Part shown: one piece after another, positions 8,955 to 16,614 of the stretch
Position numbering within the stretch: position 1 is the first letter of the stretch
How the letters are laid out: each line of letters opens with the position of its first letter
Source of the DNA: Desulfobacteraceae bacterium
GTDB taxonomy: Bacteria > Desulfobacterota > Desulfobacteria > Desulfobacterales > Desulfobacteraceae
DNA: 23,155 nt
Assembly (NCBI GenBank): GCA_003354055.1
Contig: PIVQ01000039.1
Span: 1 to 23,155 of the forward strand
Direction of reading: 5' to 3'
Translations under genes and position numbers: made by a program
The notes under the pieces: generated by a model
What the model was told of the DNA's origin: nothing
Databases searched by the model: none
What the model saw: only the letters and a program-made list of their open reading frames with translations

Positions 8955-11543
8955 CTAGAACTCCTTGAACGCGTCCTCCTCGTCATCAAAGGGGATGACC
9001 TGGTCCGGGCGAACCTCTTTCACCCCTTCCGGCTTCCGTGCCAGTTTGGCCTTCTTAACAGTTTTTGTTCCAAAGGCCTGGCCGGTCTGGGAAATGGCAG
9101 GTATATCCGAGTGAACACTCTTCTCGCCCTCAACAATCTCAAGCATGATACCGACCTTGCTTCTCAACTCGCTGGCCTGGGAAGAGAGTTCCTCGGTTCC
9201 GGCGGCGTTCTGCTGGACCACGGTGTCCATATCCGAAACGGCCGCAGACACTTGATTAATACCGTCGGCCTGCTCCTGTGAAGCAGAGCTGATTTCAGCC
9301 ACAAGGCTACCGACCTTTGTGGAACTTTGCGTGACCTCATTAAAGGCCTCATTGGTTCTTGCCACAAGATCGGCCCCCTCATTCACCTTTTTCACGGTCC
9401 CTTCGATGAGTTCCGACGTGTTCTTGGCAGCATCAGCCGCCCTCATGGCAAGGTTTCTGACCTCATCGGCCACAACGGCAAACCCGGCCCCGGCTTCGCC
9501 GGCCCTGGCAGCCTCAACCGCGGCATTCAACGCCAGAAGGTTGGTCTGGAATGCGATTTCATCAATGGTCTTTACGATCTTGGACGTCTCTTCACTGGCC
9601 TTGGATATCTCTTCCATGGATCGGGTCAGTTCTTCCATGGAGCTATTGGCGTCTACCACCACCCGGTTGGCATCCTGCATCAGGGTATTGGCCTGGCTGG
9701 CATTCTCTGCATTGTTTTTGGTCATGCTGGAAATCTCTTCCAGGGACGAGGAAGTCTCTTCCAGGCTGGCTGCCTGCTCTGAGCTGCCTTCGGCAATCTG
9801 ACCGCTGGCGGCGGAAACCTGGTTGGAACTTGAAGTCAGAGAATCTATGACCTCCTGGAACCGCTCTTTAACGGTGTTCAGCTCGCCGGTACTAAAGGTT
9901 TTCAACCCCTGGAATATGGCTTTAAAAGGACTGGCAACGGAGTTTGCCAAGAAAAGGGAGACCAGAAGCGCCAAGACAATGGCCAGGACAATACCGCCCC
10001 CGATCATGTACACAGAACTTGTTGCGGTTTTCTCGGCATCGGCCTTGCGCGAGTTCATAAGGGTCTGCTCCCGTTCCACAAAGGTGCCCACCTGGCCCCG
10101 GAATTTGTCAAAATAGGCTTTGCCCCTGGCCTCGCCGATCAGGTCGGCCATATCATCCATGGTCTTGGCATCCCCGATCTGTCGTCTCAGGGCGATCTGC
10201 ACCTCGGTCACATCTTTTTTCCAGGCAGCGATATTGGACTGCACCTCGGCAAGGAGCTTTACCTGGGCCGGGTTGTCATTGACGGTCCCTGACAGGGAGG
10301 CTGTAAGTTCGTTAAATTGTTTGCCCCCGGCCTTGTAGGGATCTAAGAATCCTTCCTTTCCTGCCAGAAGATATCCCCGCATACCGGTCTCCATATCCAC
10401 GGCAGACGCCACGATGGTATTGGCCGTCTCAATCACGTTCCTTGTATGGGTGACCCATTTTACGGTCTGGGCAATCAGTTTCCGGTTCTCTGCCGCTTCT
10501 TTAGTGACATTAACCACATCGGCCTGGCGCTGGGCCATCAGTCCTGCTTCCCTTTTGATAAAGGTGGCCATCTGCCCCCTGAACTTGTCAAAATAGGTTT
10601 TCCCCCTGGCCTTTCCCACTTCAAACACCACATCTGCCATGTCCGCTGTACCGTTGACCACCCGGCGTCTCAAACGAATCATGGGCTCTGTGATATCCTT
10701 TTGCCAGGCGTTGATATTGGTCTTCACCTCAGCCAGGAGTCTGACCTGGGCCGGGTTGTCGTTTACGGTCTGGGACAGGGAGGCCACCAGTTCCTCAAAG
10801 GATTTGCCCCCGTTTTTATAGGGATCCAGAAATCCCTCCTTACCGGAGAGCAGGAATCCCCGCATGCCGGTCTCCATGTCCACCCCTGCCGCAATAATGT
10901 CATTGGCCGCGGCAATGACTTTACGGGTGTGGTCCACCCAATTATTGTTATCTGTAATCCGCTGGGCCAGTTCCTCGTTCTTTGCCATGGCCTCATCGGC
11001 CTGGGCCTGACGCTCATTCATCAACACGGTTTCCCTTTTGATGAATTCGGTAATCTGTCCCCTGAACTTGTCAAAGAAGGCCTTTCCCTTGGCCTGACCC
11101 ACGAGGTGCGCCATGTCATTCATGGTCTGGGCTTCGCCGATCTGCCGCCGCAGTTCAATGGTCGGTTCCGTTACATCTTTCTGCCAGGCATCCATATTTG
11201 TCTTGACCTCGGTCAGAAGCTGAACCTGGGCCGGGTTGTCATTTACCGTTTTGGACAGGGAGGCGATCAATTTGTAAAAATTTTCCCTTCCCCCTTTGTA
11301 GGGATCCAGGAATTCTTCCTTGCCGGCCAGAAGATACCCCCGCATCCCGGTTTCCATATCCACACCCGATGCGATAATATCATTGGCCGTGGCAATGACC
11401 ACATGGGTATGGTCCACCCATTTATTGGACTGGGTCAGCTCCTTGTTGGCATTTATGCTGACAAGGCCCAATATCACCATTAAAACCAGGGTGACACAGC
11501 TGCCCAGGATAATTTTTAATTTCAAACCCAAACGCTTAAACAT
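8955..11543 (-). CDS. Methyl-accepting chemotaxis protein with three tandem CHASE3 units
   Basis: An 862-residue chemoreceptor. TM1 is about 11-31. Three CHASE3 units of about 160 residues begin at W42, W202 and W363, each carrying DMETGMRG(Y/F)LL, FLDPYK and [10 protein letters not shown]2 is about 512-533. The HAMP region is reduced to about 35 residues ([18 protein letters not shown] onward). The signalling domain runs about 570-805, with candidate methylation helices around [15 protein letters not shown] (589-603) and SQEQADG (755-761). The hairpin tip [20 protein letters not shown] spans 665-684. An 45-residue tail ends in acidic/aromatic [11 protein letters not shown], which might tether adaptation enzymes (inference). 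ATG 11543 has AGGAGGGG upstream, 26 bases after cheW. The ligand is unknown. Confidence 0.96.
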   Translation of the reverse strand: MFKRLGLKLKIILGSCVTLVLMVILGLVSINANKELTQSNKWVDHTHVVIATANDIIASGVDMETGMRGYLLAGKEEFLDPYKGGRENFYKLIASLSKTVNDNPAQVQLLTEVKTNMDAWQKDVTEPTIELRRQIGEAQTMNDMAHLVGQAKGKAFFDKFRGQITEFIKRETVLMNERQAQADEAMAKNEELAQRITDNNNWVDHTRKVIAAANDIIAAGVDMETGMRGFLLSGKEGFLDPYKNGGKSFEELVASLSQTVNDNPAQVRLLAEVKTNINAWQKDITEPMIRLRRRVVNGTADMADVVFEVGKARGKTYFDKFRGQMATFIKREAGLMAQRQADVVNVTKEAAENRKLIAQTVKWVTHTRNVIETANTIVASAVDMETGMRGYLLAGKEGFLDPYKAGGKQFNELTASLSGTVNDNPAQVKLLAEVQSNIAAWKKDVTEVQIALRRQIGDAKTMDDMADLIGEARGKAYFDKFRGQVGTFVEREQTLMNSRKADAEKTATSSVYMIGGGIVLAIVLALLVSLFLANSVASPFKAIFQGLKTFSTGELNTVKERFQEVIDSLTSSSNQVSAASGQIAEGSSEQAASLEETSSSLEEISSMTKNNAENASQANTLMQDANRVVVDANSSMEELTRSMEEISKASEETSKIVKTIDEIAFQTNLLALNAAVEAARAGEAGAGFAVVADEVRNLAMRAADAAKNTSELIEGTVKKVNEGADLVARTNEAFNEVTQSSTKVGSLVAEISSASQEQADGINQVSAAVSDMDTVVQQNAAGTEELSSQASELRSKVGIMLEIVEGEKSVHSDIPAISQTGQAFGTKTVKKAKLARKPEGVKEVRPDQVIPFDDEEDAFKEF
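10029..11423 (-). repeat. Three tandem CHASE3-encoding units in the receptor gene
   Basis: Unit 1 is 11423-10944, unit 2 is 10943-10461 and unit 3 is 10460-10029. The period is 480-483 bases and similarity is high in DNA as well as protein, for example around the DMETGMRG and NDNPAQV codons. Tandem repeats of this kind can expand or contract by recombination, so copy number may vary between strains. Confidence 0.9.
11323..11360. repeat. 38-base identical repeat, copy in the receptor gene
   Basis: This is the partner of 7193-7230. It lies in the first CHASE3 unit of the receptor. The corresponding stretches of the second and third units differ at several positions, so the kinase copy is closest to unit 1. 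Confidence 0.85.
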
Positions 11544-11569
11544 GTTTTCCCCTCCTGATTTGTAATTTT

Positions 11570-12091
11570 TCAGGCGACTTCTTGAAGCTGTGTCACCTCT
11601 TCCCGGTTTAATACCTTGTCAATATTCAACAGCATCTTGACCCCGCCCTCTATCTTAGCCATGCCCAGGATATAGTCGGTTTCCAGCCGGGTGCCGAATG
11701 TGGGGGCATCCTCGACATCCTCCTCTTTTATATTCAGGACTTCGGAAACAGAATCCACCACTATGCCCACAAGGACGATCTCAGCCTCTAAATCGATCTC
11801 CACCACAATGATGCAGGTTCTTTCGTCATAATCTTCAGACTTCATGCCGAACCTGAGCCGAAGGTCAATAATGGGGATCACCTTGCCCCGAAGATTAATC
11901 ACCCCCTTCACAAATTCAGGGGTTCTGGGCACGGTGGTGATCTGCATCATTCCGATGATCTCCTTGACCTTTAGAATACCGATGCCGTACTCCTCGGATT
12001 CCAGGGTAAAGGTCAGGTATTTGCCCGTTGTAATGGTTGTGGCTTTGATTGCCTCATCCATTGCATTCATTGCCTGGGATGTACTGGCCAT
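11570..12091 (-). CDS. cheW: CheW coupling protein
   Basis: A 173-residue CheW-domain protein, normally the adaptor that joins chemoreceptors to the P5 domain of CheA. The domain starts at [16 protein letters not shown] and shows the hallmark [18 protein letters not shown] (61-78), with the strand/loop pattern VVDSVSEVL and [19 protein letters not shown]. The N-terminal 20 residues are extra, and no CheA or receiver domain is fused. ATG 12091 has a strong SD, AAGGAGG at 12103-12097, five bases away. That SD lies inside the upstream coding region, whose stop is 38 bases into cheW, so coupling is likely. The next gene is the receptor, its probable partner. Which kinase it couples to is open because no cheA is in view. 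Confidence 0.96.
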   Translation of the reverse strand: MASTSQAMNAMDEAIKATTITTGKYLTFTLESEEYGIGILKVKEIIGMMQITTVPRTPEFVKGVINLRGKVIPIIDLRLRFGMKSEDYDERTCIIVVEIDLEAEIVLVGIVVDSVSEVLNIKEEDVEDAPTFGTRLETDYILGMAKIEGGVKMLLNIDKVLNREEVTQLQEVA

Positions 12092-12488
12092 GACTACCTC
12101 CTTTCAAAGTGTTGTTTTTTTCATACCGGGTTAATATTTTTTCCATGACCAGGCGGATCTCCCTGAAATCACTGTCAATATAAGAGACATACCTTGGCAC
12201 CAGTTTTGCCCCCTTTGAAAAGGTTTCCTGGGAATGGTCCGGCAGGATCAGTATCGTGGGGATATCGGTCAGCAGATCTTTGAGCAGGACCACATTCATC
12301 AGTTCGTTCCGGCTGGCGGTAATTATGATGACGATCATCTGCCCACGGCAGAATTTTCTTAACCGGTTGGAAAGTCCGTCGATGGTGGCATGTATCTCTA
12401 CGGATTCCCCGGAGATCAGATCCTCCATGGAACTGACAATCTCGTGACCTTTTTTTTCACTTTTTCCGTAATAGACAACAAGTTTCAT
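12054..12488 (-). CDS. Small receiver-like protein without phosphoacceptor, first gene of the operon
   Basis: A 144-residue protein of unassigned function. It shows alternating hydrophobic strands and helices, as in a flavodoxin-like or receiver fold: KLVVYYGK, then MIVIIITAS, then TILILPD, then RYVSYIDSDFREIRLVMEKIL. The conserved acidic pair is absent, there is no Asp at the end of the third strand (MIVIIITASRNEL) and no KP loop, so phosphotransfer is unlikely. A protein-protein scaffold or degenerate receiver role is possible. Starts are ambiguous: TTG 12503, ATG 12494 or ATG 12488. The last has AAGAG at seven bases and is preferred. The gene overlaps cheW by 38 bases, which ties it to the chemosensory operon. 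Confidence 0.75.
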   Translation of the reverse strand: MKLVVYYGKSEKKGHEIVSSMEDLISGESVEIHATIDGLSNRLRKFCRGQMIVIIITASRNELMNVVLLKDLLTDIPTILILPDHSQETFSKGAKLVPRYVSYIDSDFREIRLVMEKILTRYEKNNTLKGGSHGQYIPGNECNG

Positions 12489-12551
12489 ATGCATGCTCTT
12501 CAAAAGGATGAATGTCGCCCGAATATTTTATAGAATCTGAAAATAATTTGG

Positions 12552-12657
12552 TAAAGGGACCGCGAAAAAATAACTTCACATAGTCTGTTTGCAAAAACCC
12601 TTAAAACATTGGGTATTTTGCAAACAGAACGTGAACTAATTATTGCGCGACCCCTAA
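12552..12657. repeat. Palindromic MITE-like element, copy A
   Basis: 106 bases forming a long imperfect inverted repeat. The ends read TAAAGGGACCGCG and, on the other strand, CTTAGGGGTCGCG. The inner arms GTCTGTTTGCAAAA and its near complement surround a 10-base centre, TTAAAACATT. The termini and inner arms match those of 20532-20677, so both belong to one family. There is no transposase and no ORF. A target duplication is unclear; GTAAA occurs near both edges. Confidence 0.7.
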
Positions 12658-12821
12658 GTAAAATATCCGGGCAGGTGTAAACGGCTGGTCTCCCTCTAAG
12701 CTATAATCAAGAATTATGCCGTCCTTGACAAACAAAAGAAAATCATAAAACTCATCATAATATCAATGAGTTAATCCTGACTTCAGAGTGCGACTAAAAA
12801 TTGATACACGCTTGGGGAGAT

Positions 12822-12850
12822 ATTATAATCAAGACGATTCTTAATATTAA
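12822..12850 (-). promoter_or_regulatory. Candidate sigma70-type promoter for the chemosensory operon
   Basis: On the minus strand TTAATA (12850-12845), a 17-base spacer and a perfect TATAAT (12827-12822). The -35 is weak. If used, the leader would be about 325 bases long and would include palindromic element A. The direct repeats at 12831-12859 overlap the spacer and -35, where a regulator could bind. Confidence 0.35.
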
Positions 12851-12922
12851 GACGGTTCTGTCAATATTTTAAGACAGATTCGGGGTTAGGCGGCGTATCA
12901 AAAATAAACCACCCAGGTAATT

Positions 12923-12999
12923 GGCGTGACATTTCCAAAGACAGCTATCCGTTTATGAGAGTCTCTTTTGCCTGGGCGATTTTAATTTGATGTCACGCC
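12923..12999. repeat. Inverted repeat after the sigma54 regulator gene, with interleaved second pair
   Basis: GGCGTGACAT (12923-12932) is exactly complementary to 12990-12999. A second pair, CCCAGG (12912-12917) and CCTGGG (12971-12976), interleaves with it, so only one pair can form unless a pseudoknot exists. On the minus strand a T-rich run, TTTATTTTTG, follows the CCTGGG arm. It may form a long-loop terminator for the 13012-14415 gene. Confidence 0.4.
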
Positions 13000-13011
13000 T
13001 TATTTCCCGGA

Positions 13012-14415
13012 TTACCGCCGGGATAACCGGTATTTTTTTAGCCGTGCATAAACCATGGCCCTTGACAGGCCGGATATTTTGCACATTTTCGGAATATCGC
13101 CGGAGGTATAGGCGATAAGGGATTTAAAATAGGAGATTTCAGTCCTCTGAATTAAATCCTTAATTGGGGGAAGCTCGGTCACAGGATCTGGTACCTGAGA
13201 AAGGAGAGGGGCATTTTTTTTATCAACAGAACTGCGGACGAGAGAGATTCGCATCTGCTTAGGCAGATGAACGGGGAACAGGGTCTCTTCACCCTGGGCA
13301 GCTGCCACGGCACTGTCCAGAATATTGACCAGTTCCCTTGTATTGCCCGGCCATTGGTAGTTATGTAAAGCGCTGAGGAACTCTGGAGAACACTCTTTAA
13401 TTGACAGTCCGTACCGGTCATAGGACCGGGCCAGATAAAATGCCACTAACTCTTCAATATCTGTTTTATGAGTTCGCAGAGGCGGAAGCTCCAAATGGAT
13501 TGAATTCAGACGATAGTAAAGGTCTTTACGAAATTTCCCCGCGGCAACCATCTGCTCAAGGTCCTGATTTGTGGCGGAAATAAGTCTGAAATCACTGGAG
13601 AATTCCTGCCGGGCTCCCATTGGCCTGAACCGATGCTCCTGAAGTACCCTTAAGAATGATCTCTGGGCAGTCAGCGGCAGTTCGCCGACTTCGTCCAGAA
13701 AAAGAGTCCCCTTATCTGCAATACGGATCAGACCGGTTCCCTCATTGACGGCACCGGTAAAAGCGCCTTTTTCATGGCCGAACAATGTGCTCTCCAGAAG
13801 CGTCTCCGTCAGGATACCGCAGTCCACGACCACAAAGTCTCCCCGGCGGTTTTGACTGCTCTCATGGATGGCTTTGGCAAAAAGTTCTTTCCCGGTGCCG
13901 GTCTCTCCCGTGATCAGGACATTGACCGTGTTGGCCGCCGCCTTTGCAGCCGTGTCAAGGCTGGTCTGCATTAGAATACTGCTGCCAACAATACTATTCC
14001 GTTGCAGCACCCTGGGTTCACTGGTATTCCGTTTCTGCTTTCTGTATTGAAGGGCACGCAGAAGCTGAAGTTTCAGGGTTTTAAGGGAGATCGGTTTTTC
14101 CAGATAATCCCAGGCCCCGTATTGGATGGCGGATTCGGCCCCGTCCGGATCGGGAAAAGAGGTCATGATGATGACCAGGGCAGATACGGGTATATTTTCA
14201 ATATCCATTAAAAATTCCAGACCGTTTCCGTCCGGCAGCTGTACATCCAGAAAAATCACGTCAAACTCATGCTCCCGGACAAATCCATATCCGTCTTCCA
14301 GAGAGTATCCGCAGGCCACCCTGTGGCCCATGCGCTCAAAGAATTTAGACAGGGTAAAGACCACCCCCTTGTCGTCATCAATGATCAGAATATTTGCAAT
14401 CTTTGCCGAATTCAA
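13012..14415 (-). CDS. NtrC-family sigma54-dependent response regulator
   Basis: A 467-residue regulator. The receiver has the acidic cluster D13-D15, phosphoacceptor D57 in VIFLDVQLPDGNG and K107. The AAA+ domain has Walker A GETGTGKE (170-177), the sigma54 contact loop GAFTGA (217-222), Walker B GTLFLDEVGE (236-245) and the arginine-finger region FRKDLYYRL (295-303). A Fis-type HTH lies at about 438-463 (DIPKMCKISGLSRAMVYARL). All parts needed to activate sigma54 polymerase are intact. The start is TTG 14415, supported by GGGAG eight bases upstream and by a four-base overlap with the kinase stop; the next in-frame ATG would lie inside the receiver. It is the cognate partner of the upstream kinase, and a likely target is the divergent CNNM gene, which has a -24/-12 promoter. 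Confidence 0.95.
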   Translation of the reverse strand: MNSAKIANILIIDDDKGVVFTLSKFFERMGHRVACGYSLEDGYGFVREHEFDVIFLDVQLPDGNGLEFLMDIENIPVSALVIIMTSFPDPDGAESAIQYGAWDYLEKPISLKTLKLQLLRALQYRKQKRNTSEPRVLQRNSIVGSSILMQTSLDTAAKAAANTVNVLITGETGTGKELFAKAIHESSQNRRGDFVVVDCGILTETLLESTLFGHEKGAFTGAVNEGTGLIRIADKGTLFLDEVGELPLTAQRSFLRVLQEHRFRPMGARQEFSSDFRLISATNQDLEQMVAAGKFRKDLYYRLNSIHLELPPLRTHKTDIEELVAFYLARSYDRYGLSIKECSPEFLSALHNYQWPGNTRELVNILDSAVAAAQGEETLFPVHLPKQMRISLVRSSVDKKNAPLLSQVPDPVTELPPIKDLIQRTEISYFKSLIAYTSGDIPKMCKISGLSRAMVYARLKKYRLSRR

Positions 14416-16265
14416 TCCAGCATCTCCCTAACGGTGGATAGTAAAATATTTCTATCGATGGGCTTGGTAATGATCCGGTAGATACCAAGCTCCATCAGCT
14501 TCTCTTTCTGCTTCTGTTGAATGATGCCCGTACAAAGAATAAATTGCATATCCGGGCGAATTTTTTTCATCTCACGTACAAGCCTGTCCCCCATCATCTC
14601 CGGCATGGTCAGATCTGTGATCACCAGATCAAACTCAGACGGGGATTGAGAAAATTTACCCAGGGCAGCGGGGCTGTTTCCACAGACCAGAAGGTGGTAA
14701 CCGGCCCTGGAAAGAATAACATTCAAGACTTTCCTGACGGCCGGCTCATCATCGACAACCAGAATTCTTTCATCGCCCTGCATCGAGTCTTCAGGAACGG
14801 GGAAAACCTTAGGGACTATCGGGGTATCCGGTTTCCGGCACGGGAAATAGACCCGAAACTTGGAGCCCTCCCCCAACCGGCTCTCCACTGTGATCGCGCC
14901 GCTCAGGCTGCGCATCAGGCTGTGAACCATGGACAACCCCAGGCCTGTGCCCTGATTCCTTGATTTGGTTGTAAAATAGGGTTCAAATACTTTAGGGATA
15001 TCTTCTTCGGATATTCCGGTACCTGTGTCGGCAATGGAGAGACAGACATATTCATTGGCAGATATGCCCCAGGCGGGAATGCTGTCCTTTTGAAGCACCT
15101 TGCGCTTAAGGTTTATAGTCAGGATACCGCCTGTTTCCTCCATGGCATGAAAGGCATTGGTGACAAGATTCATGATCACCTGATGGAAGTGAATGGCGTC
15201 GGCATCAATCTCCCCGATATTATTGGGAAATTTTTCAATGAGTTTTATGGACGAGGGAAGGGTTGATTTAAAAAGCGTCAGGGCCTCTTTGACAACCGGG
15301 AGAACAGCAATCGACGAAGAGGGCGTTATCCGCTTGCGGCCAAATGTCTGTATCTGTTTCACCAGTTCCCTGGCCCGGGTACCGGCGTTTAAAACCTCAT
15401 GCAAAAAGGCCTTGTTCTCCCTGGACAAGTCATCTTCCAAAAGCATTTCGGTAAGTCCGATGATGGGGGATAGAATATTGTTGAAATCATGGGCAATTCC
15501 GCCGGCCAGCAGACCGATGGCTTCAATTTTCTGGGATTGAAAAAGACGCTCCTTTGCAAGTTTTAGATCCTTCCAGGCCAGGTGTTCGGCAAGGGCATGG
15601 GCCAGCTGGGCAATAATTCTTTCAAGCATCAGGATCCGGTCCAGGGAAAACCGATTCGGCCTGGAATCATTCATCTGGACCAGCCCGAGTATTTTATTTC
15701 GGGTGATCAGCGGAATAAGGGCCACGGATTCATATCCGGATTTATAGCATTGGTTCCGGGTACGGGTTTGTCTGTCTTCATCCGTGGTCGTTGCCAAAAG
15801 CTGTGTAGTGCTGTTGGTCCAGAAGCTTCCGTGTTCGGTAAAGAATGAAAGACTCGGATCAAACCGACGGGAAAGGATGTTGCCGCACATACATTCCAGC
15901 TGCACCATGCCGGCCTTATCCCGGATCAGTTCGCCCTGTCTGTTTCGTGTACAAAGGGCGTTTTCAAGCCGGATAAACGCCTTTGGGAATCCCTTGGTTA
16001 CATAATAGGGATAGTCACTGCCGTTTTTCAGACGGATACCGCAGGCTTCCATATCCAGCCACTCTTTTATAAACCCTGTGACAACCTGTGTCAGATCATG
16101 GATATTCCGGGCCTGGCTGACCAACCCTGAAATTTCCACGGACTTTTCCCGCTCCTCTAAAAACCTGCGGTGTTGACTGCGGCGATTTTCAACCTCTTTT
16201 TCAAGTTGGCGCTCCAATCGGGTGATTTTGATCGCCAATCTGTTGTGCTCGGGTGTAGATGACAT
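14412..16265 (-). CDS. GAF-domain hybrid histidine kinase with C-terminal receiver
   Basis: A 617-residue cytosolic kinase. It has an N-terminal coiled coil (10-45) and a GAF-type sensor (about 50-230). HisKA with GGIAHDFNNILSPI has phosphoacceptor H259. HATPase has N370, G1 ADTGTGI (412-418) and G2 GTGLGL (439-444). The receiver has VVDD at 503-506, phosphoacceptor D551 and K601. The GAF domain has a striking set of cysteines, C105, C125, C127 (LECMCGN) and C173, with a GSFWTNSTTQLLATTTDEDRQ motif that I recognise as recurrent in deltaproteobacterial kinases. A metal, haem or redox role is only a guess. ATG 16265 has AAGG eight bases before it. The gene overlaps its regulator by four bases, so they form an operon pair. 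The input must be cytosolic. Confidence 0.94.
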   Translation of the reverse strand: MSSTPEHNRLAIKITRLERQLEKEVENRRSQHRRFLEEREKSVEISGLVSQARNIHDLTQVVTGFIKEWLDMEACGIRLKNGSDYPYYVTKGFPKAFIRLENALCTRNRQGELIRDKAGMVQLECMCGNILSRRFDPSLSFFTEHGSFWTNSTTQLLATTTDEDRQTRTRNQCYKSGYESVALIPLITRNKILGLVQMNDSRPNRFSLDRILMLERIIAQLAHALAEHLAWKDLKLAKERLFQSQKIEAIGLLAGGIAHDFNNILSPIIGLTEMLLEDDLSRENKAFLHEVLNAGTRARELVKQIQTFGRKRITPSSSIAVLPVVKEALTLFKSTLPSSIKLIEKFPNNIGEIDADAIHFHQVIMNLVTNAFHAMEETGGILTINLKRKVLQKDSIPAWGISANEYVCLSIADTGTGISEEDIPKVFEPYFTTKSRNQGTGLGLSMVHSLMRSLSGAITVESRLGEGSKFRVYFPCRKPDTPIVPKVFPVPEDSMQGDERILVVDDEPAVRKVLNVILSRAGYHLLVCGNSPAALGKFSQSPSEFDLVITDLTMPEMMGDRLVREMKKIRPDMQFILCTGIIQQKQKEKLMELGIYRIITKPIDRNILLSTVREMLD

Positions 16266-16314
16266 GGATGCATCCTTAGCCTTGCCAGATGTTATTTACG
16301 GATCGTCTATGTTT

Positions 16315-16332
16315 TACGAAATATCCTTCGTA
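16315..16332. promoter_or_regulatory. Perfect dyad TACGAA-N6-TTCGTA, possible operator
   Basis: Six-base arms with a six-base spacer, 50 bases upstream of the kinase ATG. The symmetry and position suit a dimeric regulator acting on the kinase-regulator pair. No protein can be assigned from sequence. Confidence 0.35.
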
Positions 16333-16495
16333 GGTTTTATCTATAAAAAAATGATAACAAACGGACAATCCAGGCATTCCTCAAGATAAATCAGGATAAA
16401 ACATGCCGTGCCTTTTTGTCAAACTCAAATCCGCAATTCTAATTATGGATGTATGTATAAAAATGCGAGAGCGGCGGGAGCATGAAATAAATAAA

Positions 16496-16535
16496 CACCA
16501 TTCGGGGACTATTTTTATTGAAGGTCGGAATGGTG
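16496..16535. promoter_or_regulatory. Inverted repeat upstream of the -24/-12 promoter, possible enhancer site
   Basis: CACCATTC and GAATGGTG are separated by 24 bases, ending about 31 bases before the -24 element. It could be an activator-binding site for the neighbouring NtrC-type regulator or a transcribed hairpin. The spacing is close for a classical enhancer, so this is tentative. Confidence 0.3.
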
Positions 16536-16566
16536 CTTGATTTTGATTCATCCTGCTATAGGTTTA

Positions 16567-16582
16567 TGGCACTTGTGTTGTA
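16567..16582 (+). promoter_or_regulatory. Near-consensus sigma54 (-24/-12) promoter for the CNNM gene
   Basis: TGGCACTTGTGTTGTA matches TGGCACG-N4-TTGCW except at the seventh base and for GT in place of GC at -12. Predicted transcription starts near 16593, about 20 bases before the ATG at 16615. A divergent GAFTGA-containing activator lies next door, which strengthens the call. Confidence 0.6.
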
Positions 16583-16614
16583 AACACATTAATTTAAGAC
16601 AAGGGATGCAACCC

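Larger units (their letters stand above)
12489..13011. other. Non-coding region upstream of the signalling operon
   Basis: About 520 bases with no convincing gene. It contains a palindromic element (12552-12657), an 11-base direct repeat (12831-12841 and 12849-12859, one mismatch), a small hairpin TCTGTC/GACAGA (12857-12878), a candidate minus-strand promoter and a 10-bp inverted repeat (12923-12932 and 12990-12999) just past the end of the sigma54 regulator gene. Confidence 0.7.
16266..16614. other. Divergent intergenic region between kinase and CNNM gene
   Basis: About 350 bases with no gene. It holds an 18-base dyad, TACGAA-N6-TTCGTA (16315-16332), near the kinase start, an inverted repeat CACCATTC/GAATGGTG (16496-16503 and 16528-16535) and a -24/-12 type promoter at 16567-16582. 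Confidence 0.7.

Noticed and set aside
10029..11423. CRISPR-like or satellite array
   Set aside because: The periodicity is about 480 bases and in frame. It encodes three protein domains, so it is a coding repeat.
10446..11483. 345-residue open frame on the plus strand, opposite the CHASE3 receptor gene
   Set aside because: It is a shadow of the tandem repeats and codon bias of the receptor. Its product is rich in His, Gly, Phe and Leu without any domain, and the minus-strand frame is clearly coding.
1..12488. A standard motility chemotaxis operon
   Set aside because: No cheA, cheY, cheZ, cheD or flagellar gene is present in view, and the kinases are hybrid HisKA types. A cheA outside the window remains possible.
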